This document shows, piece after piece, positions 1 to 5,124 of a stretch of 5,202 bases of DNA. Each line of letters opens with the position of its first letter. Within the stretch, counting starts at the first letter, position 1. The DNA comes from Burkholderia gladioli. GTDB taxonomy: Bacteria; Pseudomonadota; Gammaproteobacteria; Burkholderiales; Burkholderiaceae. The stretch is taken from positions 1 to 5,202 of the forward strand of contig WNEB01000133.1 of NCBI GenBank assembly GCA_009914575.1, written 5' to 3'. The translations under genes were made by a program, and so were the position numbers. Below the pieces are notes generated by a model. That model was not told the origin of the DNA and ran no database searches. It saw only the letters and a list, made by a program, of their open reading frames with translations.

Positions 1-103
1 GGCGCGTCACATCGACTCGCAGGCGACCGAGGTCTCCGTTCGCGTCGGCGTCATCAACCGTATGGCGGACCTCGCTCGTCCGCAATCCGTTCGTATCGCC
101 TGA
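1..103 (+). CDS. IS5-family (IS903-like) transposase, C-terminal fragment cut by the window edge
   Basis: An open frame enters from the left edge (first full codon at base 2) and ends at TGA 101-103, giving 33 residues that finish with VINRMADLARPQSVRIA. The pattern V-x-N-R-M-x-x-L-x-x-P-x-S-x-x-x is what I recall at the C-terminus of IS5-family transposases, whose DDE catalytic core would lie outside the window. The call rests mainly on context: only 36 bases separate the stop from an 18-bp sequence that closely matches the IS903 terminal repeat (140-157). The transposase would cut and rejoin the element ends. The fragment itself is too short for an independent assignment. It points toward the methyltransferase gene, whose 3' end the element has reached. 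Confidence 0.68.
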   Translation, partial: ARHIDSQATEVSVRVGVINRMADLARPQSVRIA

Positions 104-139
104 AATTATGCCCGTCGATGCTATTGCATCCTCACACTC

Positions 140-157
140 GATTTATGCAACAACGCC
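140..157 (-). repeat. Terminal inverted repeat of the IS903-like element
   Basis: Read on the minus strand the sequence is GGCGTTGTTGCATAAATC. The IS903 terminal repeat, as I remember it, is GGCTTTGTTGAATAAATC, so 16 of 18 positions agree. It marks the outer end of the element and is the transposase binding and cleavage site. The opposite repeat is not in the window. The match relies on recall and was not searched. Confidence 0.68.
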
Positions 158-167
158 CCTTCAGATA

Positions 168-1343
168 TTATTCGCCTTCCGGGAACGCCGTCAGCAGCGG
201 GTGATCGACGCCCGCGCCGAGCCGCTTGAGGATGCGCGCATCGACGCGCGCATCCGCGGCCGCGCCGGCCACGATCTTCTGGAACAGGTCCATGTCGATC
301 GCGCCCGAGCACGAATAGGTGAACAGCAGGCCGCCCGGTCGCAGCAGCCGGAAGCCGCTCAGGTTGATGTCCTTGTAGGCGCGCGCGGCGCAATCCACGT
401 GCTCGCGCGCCGGCGCGAATTTCGGCGGATCGAGCACCACCACGTCGAAGCGCTCGCCTTCGTCGGCGAGGCGGCGCAGCGTCTTGAACGCGTCGGCGTC
501 GAGCCAGGCCGCGCGGGCCGGATCGAGGCCGTTGGCGGCCACGTTGCGCTGCGCCAGCGCGAGCGCGTCGCCCGATGAATCGATCGACACCACGCGCTTC
601 GCGCCGCCGGCCAGCGCCGCGAGCGAGAAGCCGCCGGTGTAGCAGAAGCAGTTCAGCACGTCGCGGTCGCGCGATACCTGGCCGACCAGCGCGCGGTTGT
701 CGCGCTGATCGACGTAGAAGCCCGTCTTGTGGCCGTTTGGCACGTCGACGTGGTAACGCACGCCGTTCTCGCGCGCGATCAGCGTGGGCGGCGGCGCGTC
801 GCCGGCCAGCACGCCGGTAATCTGCTCCAGCCCTTCCTTCTGACGAATGGAGACGTCCGAACGCTCGTAGACGTTCGGGCAGCCGGTGGCGCCCGTCAGC
901 GCGGCGACGATCGCCTCCTTCCAGGCCTCGACGCCGGCCGCCATGAACTGGCAGACCAGCTGGCCGCGGCGCTCGGCGGCCGGCGGCGTAGCGTCGGACG
1001 ACTGGCCGACCGGCAGCCCGTCGGCCTCGCCGAACAGGAGGCGCACGGCTTCGGTGCCGGTCACCATCGTCTAGCGGTGCGCGACGGCGCGCTGGACGCG
1101 GCGCTTGAAGAACGCGTGGTCGATCGGCTCGGCTTCGTCGAAGCTCCAGACGCGCACGCGGATCTGCGACTGCGGGCTGTACGCGCCGCGTGCGAGGAAG
1201 CGGTCGTCGTGCGAGCGCACGATGACGGTCGCGCCGGGCGCGGGCGGCTTGCCGTCGACGCGGTCGATCGCGTTGGCGTACACCCACGGATGGCGGCGCA
1301 GCAGGGATTTGTCTTTCGACGGTTTGAGCGTAACGGTTTGCAT
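168..1343 (-). pseudogene. rlmI: Broken 23S rRNA m5C methyltransferase, RlmI-like (PUA plus SAM-methyltransferase)
   Basis: Intact homologues use S-adenosylmethionine to methylate a cytosine of 23S rRNA (C1962 in E. coli). From ATG 1343 the frame is 391 codons, close to the 396 residues of E. coli RlmI. Visible parts: an N-terminal PUA-type region (SLLRRHPWVYANAI near 13-26; LARGAYSPQSQIRVRVW near 50-66), HKTGFYVDQRDNR near 205-217, the SAM-binding stretch LNCFCYTGGFSLAA near 230-243, DPPKF near 305-309, and SCSG near 344-347 with the likely catalytic Cys345. Lesions: codon 91 is TAG (1071-1073) in an otherwise continuous frame, where CAG (Gln) would be one change away. Residues about 112-124 do not match the expected GLPG-hydrophobic-VDRY motif. 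TAA (168-170) falls just before TATCTGAAG (159-167), which would encode YLK of the conserved C-terminal YLKG. The IS end then cuts off the rest. A restart at ATG 1067 would lack most of the PUA domain. There is no clear ribosome binding site before ATG 1343. Confidence 0.85.
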
Positions 1344-1400
1344 GGCGGTATCGATTCGGGCCGCGCGGGGGGGCGGCGGTCAGGCAGGGGAAAACACGGG

Positions 1401-1437
1401 GCGCGGCGTGCGAGGCGAAGCCCCGCACCGGCCGCGC
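1401..1437 (-). terminator. GC-rich hairpin after xerC, possible weak intrinsic terminator
   Basis: The arms 1401-1412 (GCGCGGC then GTGCG) pair with 1424-1428 (CGCAC) and 1431-1437 (GCCGCGC), with a two-base bulge at 1429-1430. Inside, GGC 1414-1416 can pair with GCC 1420-1422 around a three-base loop. In the direction of transcription (minus strand) the hairpin starts 6 bases after the xerC stop. It is followed by CCCGTG and then four T residues (1391-1394 on the plus strand are A). The T tract is short and displaced, so this may attenuate transcription or protect the RNA 3' end rather than act as a full terminator. Confidence 0.4.
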
Positions 1438-1443
1438 GCGCCG

Positions 1444-2364
1444 TCAGTCGCGCTTCTTCGCGCGCGGGTGCGCGCTGTCGTAGATCTTCGCGAGATGCTG
1501 GAAGTCGAGCGAGGTATAGACCTGGGTGGCCGAAATGCTGGCGTGGCCCAGCAACTCTTGCACCGCGCGCAGGTCGCCGCTCGATTGCAGCACGTGGGTG
1601 GCGAACGAGTGGCGCAGCACGTGCGCATGAACGTTGGCCGGAATGCCGGCGGTGAGCGCGGCGCGCTTGACGCGTTCGCGCACCACGCCGGGCGCCATCC
1701 GGTTGCCGCGCACCGACAGGAACAGCGGGTGCGGATCGGCGCGCACCCAGCCGCCGCGCAGCGCGAGCCAGGCGTCGAGCGCATCGAGCGCCTTGCGGCC
1801 GACCGGCACCTTGCGCTCCTTGCCGCCCTTGCCGAGCACGGTGACTTCGGCCTCGGCGCGGTCGAGCCAGCCGGCCGACCGGTAGCCGTCGGCCCGGGCG
1901 AAATGCACGTCGAGGCCGACCAGCTCGGCGAGCCGCAGCCCCGACGAATAGAACAGCTCGACGATCGCGCGGTCGCGCACGCCTTCGGGCGTGTCGGGGA
2001 AGGGCGACTCCATCAGCGCGGTGGCGTCGTCCACCGACAGCGCCTTCGGCAGGGTTTTCGGGCGCTTCGGCGCGCGCACCGTGGCGACCGGGTTGGCCGG
2101 CATCTCGACGCGCAACGCATACCAGCGGTAGAACGCGCGCCAGGCCGACAGCCGGTGCGCGATCGAGCGCGCCGACAGCCCGCCCGCATGGGCGCGCGCC
2201 ACGGCGCCGCGCATGTCGGCGGCGCTCAGGCCCGCGAGCGGCCGACCGTTCGCGAACGCGACCAGCGCGTCGAGTTCGTGCGCGTAGCCGCGTAGCGTGT
2301 GCTCCGACAGCTGCCTGATGTGCTGCAGGTACGACAGGTAGGCGGCGATCGGATCGTCGGTCAT
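1444..2364 (-). CDS. xerC: Tyrosine recombinase XerC, chromosome dimer resolution
   Basis: XerC acts with XerD at the dif site near the replication terminus, under FtsK control, to resolve chromosome dimers before division. The frame from ATG 2364 to TGA 1444-1446 encodes 306 residues (E. coli XerC has 298) with no lesion. The N-terminal SAM-like core-binding domain spans about 1-95 (IAAYLSYLQHIRQLSEHTLRGYAHEL). The catalytic domain follows with the complete set of residues: R144 (SSGLRLAEL), K179 (LGKGGKERKVP), H248 and R251 (HVLRHSFATH), H274 (LLGHASISATQ) and nucleophile Y283 (QVYTSLD). The start lies 11 bases after the DUF484 stop, which implies cotranscription and probably translational coupling with DUF484 and dapF. 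XerC rather than XerD is preferred because dapF-DUF484-xerC is the classical gene order. A one-base insertion upstream makes the DUF484 start read into this frame; see the DUF484 entry. Confidence 0.95.
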   Translation of the reverse strand: MTDDPIAAYLSYLQHIRQLSEHTLRGYAHELDALVAFANGRPLAGLSAADMRGAVARAHAGGLSARSIAHRLSAWRAFYRWYALRVEMPANPVATVRAPKRPKTLPKALSVDDATALMESPFPDTPEGVRDRAIVELFYSSGLRLAELVGLDVHFARADGYRSAGWLDRAEAEVTVLGKGGKERKVPVGRKALDALDAWLALRGGWVRADPHPLFLSVRGNRMAPGVVRERVKRAALTAGIPANVHAHVLRHSFATHVLQSSGDLRAVQELLGHASISATQVYTSLDFQHLAKIYDSAHPRAKKRD

Positions 2365-2375
2365 GGCGGCGCCGC

Positions 2376-3078
2376 TCAGTGCGGCAGCAGGCGCGTCAGC
2401 GCGGCGCTGGCGAGCGAGCCGATGCGGGCCAGAAAATCGGTGCCCGTGCCGTCGTGGAAGCGGCGCGTGTCGGGCGAGCCGAGCACCAGCAGGCCGAACG
2501 CGTTGGCGTCGTTGTCGGCGCCGGGCGGGCGCAGCGCCACGAGCGCGATCGATTCGGGCGCGGCGGGGGACGTTGCGCCGGTGGCGTCCGCGCCTTCGGC
2601 GGGCGCGAGCCATTGCGCGGCCTCGAAGCCGGTGTTGGCGCCGCAGTACGGCGTGGTCAGGCTGTTGGGCGAACAGGCGCACTTCCTCGCCGACGTTGCG
2701 GGCGAATTCGGCCTGCGAATAGGCCTCGGCGACATCCCAGATCCGCAGCGCGGTTTGCGGCACGTCGAACACGTCGGCCAGGCCGCCCGCGATCGCGCGC
2801 GGCAGCGCGTGCGCGTCGCGCTCGGCGATCACGCGGGCGTTCCAGCGGTCGAACTTCGCGGCCAGGCCGTCGTTCTCGTGGCCGTAGCGCAGCAGTTCGG
2901 CCAGGCGCCGGTCGAGCAGCTTGTTCTTGTCGCGCAGCATCTCCATCTGCCGTTCCTGCAGGGAGATCGCGGCTCGGCCGTGCGGGCTCGCGAGCTTGAT
3001 CGTCGCCAGCAGTTCGGCGTGCCGGGCGAAGAATTCGGGGTTGGCGAGCAGGTAGTCGGCGACGTCGCGTTCGTTCAT
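2376..3078 (-). pseudogene. DUF484 family protein with a +1 frameshift
   Basis: DUF484 proteins are small cytosolic proteins with a GAF-like fold, usually encoded between dapF and xerC; their exact function is not settled. From ATG 3078 the first 137 residues match the family: MNERDVADYLLANPEFFARH, then a probable coiled coil around 37-65 (LQERQMEMLRDKNKLLDRRL), up to GEEVRLFA. The family sequence then continues in another frame as NSLTTPYCGANTGFEAAQWL and, later, GLLVLGSPDTRRFHDGTGTDF, ending at TGA 2376-2378. One extra base in the GGG at 2667-2669 (CCC on the coding strand) explains the shift; removing it gives 233 residues, a normal length. As the sequence stands, translation leaves the DUF484 frame and meets no stop, because the shifted frame is that of xerC. 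The result is a 544-residue frame with 137 DUF484 residues, about 100 junk residues, and all of XerC. It is either a recent mutation or a homopolymer base-call error. Confidence 0.87.
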
Positions 3079-3138
3079 AAAGCGTTCGGTTCCGGTGCGC
3101 TGGGGTTCGGGGGCAGGGATTGGGGCGGTAAGGCCGGT

Positions 3139-4005
3139 TCAGACGGTCAGGTCGATCGCGCCGTCGAAGACGGTGACGGCCGGGCCGGCCATCGTCAGCG
3201 GCGCGGTGTCGTCGCGGGCGCCGTCCCAACTGATCGTCAGGGTGCCGCCGTGCGTGTGGACGGCGACCGGCGAATCGAGCACGCCGCGCCGGATCCCGGC
3301 CGCGACGGTCGCGCAGGCGCCGGTGCCGCAGGCGAGCGTCTCGCCCGCGCCGCGCTCGAACACGCGCAGCTTCACTTCGTGGCGCGAGACGATCTGCATG
3401 AAGCCGGCGTTCACGCGCTGCGGGAAGCGCGGGTGGCGCTCGATCGCGGGGCCGTCGACGAGCACGGGGAACGCCTCGGCGTCGTCCACCAGCTGCACGG
3501 CGTGCGGATTGCCCATCGACACCGTCGAGATCCAGCGCGTCGCGCCGTTCACGTCGAGCGGGTAGACCGTGTCCGCGCCCTCGCGGCGAGCGTCGAGCCC
3601 GGTCGCGTCGAACGGCACGCGGGCCGGCTCGAACACGGGCGTGCCCATGTCGACCACCACCTCGCCGTTCTCCTGCATGGTCAGCGTGATCACGCCGTGA
3701 TGCACCTGGACGCGCACCGTGCGCTTGTCGGTCAGGCCCTTGTCGCGCACGAACTTGAGGAAGCAGCGCGCGCCGTTGCCGCAATGTTCGACCTCGCCGC
3801 CGTCGCAATTGAAGATCCGGTACTTGAAATCGACGCCGTCGTGCTCCGACCGCTCGACGAGCAGCAGTTGATCGGCGCCGATGCCGAAATGGCGGTCGGC
3901 GAGCGCGCGCACGCGCGCCGGCGTGAGGCCGAGGTCGCCGGCGGTGCCGTCGAGCACGACGAAGTCGTTGCCGGCGCCTTGCATCTTGGTGAACGGAAGT
4001 TTCAC
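3139..4005 (-). CDS. dapF: Diaminopimelate epimerase
   Basis: DapF is a cofactor-independent cytosolic epimerase that converts LL-2,6-diaminopimelate to the meso form, the precursor of lysine and the cross-linking residue of Gram-negative peptidoglycan. The frame is 288 residues and undamaged. GTG 4003-4005 is chosen as start because it gives the family N-terminus [20 protein letters not shown]; upstream codons in the same frame read as low-complexity arginine-rich sequence, and the next ATG is inside the conserved MQGAGND motif. A weak GGAA lies a few bases upstream. The two active-site cysteines are C75 (HCGNGARC) and C226 ([10 protein letters not shown]), which act as the acid-base pair, and the substrate-binding stretch MGNPHAV is at 164-170. 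It is the first gene of the minus-strand group; 60 bases separate it from DUF484. No gene of the group is seen upstream, although I expect lipid A acyltransferase genes there in Burkholderia. Confidence 0.96.
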   Translation of the reverse strand: MKLPFTKMQGAGNDFVVLDGTAGDLGLTPARVRALADRHFGIGADQLLLVERSEHDGVDFKYRIFNCDGGEVEHCGNGARCFLKFVRDKGLTDKRTVRVQVHHGVITLTMQENGEVVVDMGTPVFEPARVPFDATGLDARREGADTVYPLDVNGATRWISTVSMGNPHAVQLVDDAEAFPVLVDGPAIERHPRFPQRVNAGFMQIVSRHEVKLRVFERGAGETLACGTGACATVAAGIRRGVLDSPVAVHTHGGTLTISWDGARDDTAPLTMAGPAVTVFDGAIDLTV

Positions 4006-4048
4006 GGTATTCCAGGGTTGCCTGTCGGACCGGGCTGGCGGGGCGCGA

Positions 4049-4084
4049 TGGCGCCGGGCGGCGCGCCGGGCGGCGCGCCGGGCG
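4049..4084. repeat. Short GC-rich tandem repeat, 12-bp unit
   Basis: The unit GCGCGCCGGGCG occurs perfectly at 4061-4072 and 4073-4084, and a third copy at 4049-4060 matches at 10 of 12 positions. Each perfect unit contains the palindromic core GGCGCGCC across the copy junction, so the run can fold back on itself. It lies 44-79 bases upstream of the dapF start and would be in the dapF leader if transcription starts farther upstream. Copy number may vary by replication slippage. Confidence 0.75.
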
Positions 4085-4208
4085 CGCTGCGTCAGCCTGA
4101 CCGTGAATGATACATGGACTGTCGGGCGGCAATGGGGGCGGGTTGGCGGAGTTCGGGGTGCGAAGGAATGGCGGGCGCGTCCATCGTCAAGCCCGGCCGG
4201 ACGGCCAG

Positions 4209-4220
4209 CGAATGGGACAC
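4209..4220 (+). repeat. Left copy of a 12-bp inverted repeat flanking the toxin-antitoxin remnant
   Basis: CGAATGGGACAC at 4209-4220 is repeated exactly, in inverted orientation, as GTGTCCCATTCG at 5080-5091. The pair brackets the promoter and the whole higBA remnant, with 859 bases between. The match does not extend beyond 12 bp on either side. One chance match of this size is roughly expected in a window this long, so it is recorded as a possible element end only. Confidence 0.35.
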
Positions 4221-4294
4221 TATTGCGCGGGGTTACGAGATGGCCGGGCTTGCGGAATCGTTGGCTTCCTCCATCGACCGGATGCATCCACGAT

Positions 4295-4334
4295 TTGTAA
4301 GTGTCGCTGCTCGCCATATGCTCGTTGGCGAGCA
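4295..4334 (+). promoter_or_regulatory. Candidate higBA promoter with overlapping palindromic operator
   Basis: TGCTCGCCA (4308-4316) and TGGCGAGCA (4326-4334) form a perfect 9-bp inverted repeat with a 9-base spacer. The spacer begins with TATGCT (4317-4322), a plausible -10, and TTGTAA (4295-4300) lies 16 bases before it as a plausible -35; each matches consensus at 4 of 6 positions. The two arms flank and abut the -10, which is how a HigA-type antitoxin would block its own promoter. The site is 63-102 bases upstream of the toxin ATG. Family behaviour (autorepression by antitoxin dimers on palindromes) is known; its use here is inferred, and the antitoxin now seems to lack its recognition helix. 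Confidence 0.4.
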
Positions 4335-4396
4335 AGGATCGTCCGGGGGGCTCTATGCCAGTCGTGGCGTCGGTCGGCGATGTCTCGGAAGAACCC

Positions 4397-4693
4397 ATGA
4401 TCAAGTCCTGGCGTCGCAAGGGGCTCGAAACGTTTTTCTTCGACGACAACAAGGCGGGGATCCGGCCCCACCACGCGCCGAGGCTCCGGCGTCAATCGAT
4501 GCGCCTGGAGATCGCTACCTCGGCCCGCGACATGAATGTCGCGGGCTGGAAGCTGCATGGGTTGCACGGCGATCTGCACGGGCATTGTTCGGTTCGGGGC
4601 AACGGCAACTGGCGGTTGATTGTCGCGTTCGATGGCGACGACGCGATCCTCTGGTCGATGATCGCGACTGTCACCGAACCGGTACGCGGATGA
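4397..4693 (+). pseudogene. higB: HigB/RelE-family toxin with a C-terminal frameshift
   Basis: HigB toxins of this group are ribosome-dependent mRNA interferases. ATG 4397 gives [21 protein letters not shown], the usual start of the family, and GGAAG (4387-4391) is a good ribosome binding site; the frame is open further upstream to GTG 4301 but that part resembles nothing. Family landmarks follow: HAPRLRRQ near 26-33, ATSARDMNVAGWKLH near 40-54, GDLHGH near 58-63, and NGNWRLIVAFDGDDAIL near 69-85. At codon 86 the expected ending VDYQDYH is lost; the matching VDDRDCH is found two bases out of frame from 4654, so TG at 4652-4653 looks like a two-base insertion. The shifted reading adds 13 unrelated residues and ends at TGA 4691-4693, overlapping the antitoxin ATG as ATGA. 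In GHCSVRGNGNWR two usually aromatic or hydrophobic positions are changed, a further sign of decay. Toxin activity is doubtful. Confidence 0.8.
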
Positions 4694-5024
4694 CACGCAT
4701 GCTCCACCCACCTCACCCGGGCGAAACGTTGCGCGACGACGTGCTGCCCGCGCTCGGCCTGTCCGTTACCGAGGCCGCGGCGCAACGCGGTGCGACGCGC
4801 GCGCCGCGATTTCACCCGAGATGGCCCTGCGCATCGAAGGCCGGCTCGGCGTCGAGCACGGCGACCGTGCCGACCTCTGGCTGGCCGAGCCGCTGGCCTA
4901 CGACCTCGCACAGGCGCGCGCCAGGGGGGTGCCGAAGGTCGAATGCGCCCCCCGACCGAGAGCTATTGTCGAATCTGGTGTACGGCGGTCGCGACGGGAA
5001 TTTGAGAAGGCGGTGGCGGTTTAG
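4690..5024 (+). pseudogene. higA: HigA-type antitoxin (XRE helix-turn-helix) with internal deletion and frameshift
   Basis: HigA antitoxins neutralise HigB and repress the operon through a helix-turn-helix. ATG 4690 overlaps the toxin stop and gives MTRMLHPPHPGETLRDDVLPALGLSVTEAAAQRGATR, a typical family N-terminus including the first two helices of the domain. The sequence then leaves frame. The family resumes two bases out of frame as AAISPEMALRIEGRLGVEHGDRADLWLAEPLAYDLAQARARGVPKV (about 4806-4940). Family members carry roughly VTLSRVLNG between these two parts, that is the recognition helix; its absence plus the frame change fits a deletion of about 28 bases near 4795-4805. The usual ending, soon after GVPKV and a few basic residues, has lost its stop, and the frame runs on to TAG 5022-5024. 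The unshifted frame from ATG 4690 would continue as unrelated sequence to 5028. A working DNA-binding antitoxin is unlikely. Confidence 0.8.
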
Positions 5025-5079
5025 CTGAGAATGTTGCTTGTCATGAGCACAACCAGCGAACCCTGAGTGATCCGGGGCG

Positions 5080-5091
5080 GTGTCCCATTCG
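5080..5091 (-). repeat. Right copy of the 12-bp inverted repeat flanking higBA
   Basis: GTGTCCCATTCG is the exact reverse complement of 4209-4220. It lies 55 bases after the last in-frame stop of the antitoxin remnant and 34 bases before the next minus-strand reading frame. No transposase lies between the copies, so if they are element ends the element is non-autonomous or a remnant. Confidence 0.35.
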
Positions 5092-5124
5092 TAGTTGAAG
5101 GTTGGGACGGCGGGGTTTCATAGA

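Larger units (their letters stand above)
1..157 (+). mobile_element. Right end of an IS903-like (IS5 family) insertion sequence
   Basis: The block combines the end of a transposase frame (stop 101-103), a short non-coding tail, and a terminal repeat at 140-157. The element must continue to the left of the window. Immediately outside the repeat, on the right, is the degraded 3' end of the rlmI-like gene, so this is an insertion junction. IS903-group elements usually duplicate 9 bp of target; if so, the duplicated target on this side would be CCTTCAGAT at 158-166. The other copy, and the rest of the methyltransferase tail, would lie beyond the left edge. The boundary could shift by a base or two, because the bases next to the repeat are also C. 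Confidence 0.68.
4006..4396. other. Gene-poor spacer between dapF and the toxin-antitoxin remnant
   Basis: About 390 bases separate the divergent dapF and higB starts. I checked both strands for the N-terminus of metK and for a C-terminus of an LpxL-type acyltransferase, which often neighbour dapF in Burkholderia, and found neither. A plus-strand frame stays open from ATG 4114 through the spacer, but its translation resembles no family I know and it runs out of frame into the toxin gene, so I do not call it. The part next to dapF is dominated by GC-rich 12-bp repeats; the higB-proximal part has a promoter-like pair and an inverted repeat. On the minus strand TATCAT (4107-4112) with TTGCCG (4127-4132) is a poor dapF promoter candidate because the spacing is only 14. 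Confidence 0.5.

Noticed and set aside
124..149. A terminator-like TTGCAT/ATGCAA inverted repeat between the transposase stop and rlmI
   Set aside because: The arms are only 6 bp and AT-rich, with a 14-base loop and no T run; half of it belongs to the IS terminal repeat.
121..1428. A 435-residue minus-strand open frame across the methyltransferase
   Set aside because: It is arginine- and alanine-rich, typical of an off-frame reading of GC-rich DNA, while another frame in the same place carries clear RlmI motifs.
2299..4110. A 603-residue plus-strand open frame opposite DUF484 and dapF
   Set aside because: It is antisense to genes with complete catalytic motifs and itself shows no family resemblance; long antisense frames are common at this GC content.
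4107..4132. A minus-strand promoter for dapF (TATCAT with TTGCCG)
   Set aside because: The spacing of 14 bases is too short for a normal sigma-70 promoter and the -35 match is weak.
4114..5028. A 304-residue plus-strand open frame over the spacer and the toxin-antitoxin pair
   Set aside because: Only short stretches in it make sense (VDDRDCH and the antitoxin N-terminus), and these belong to the higB and higA remnants. The rest resembles nothing I know.
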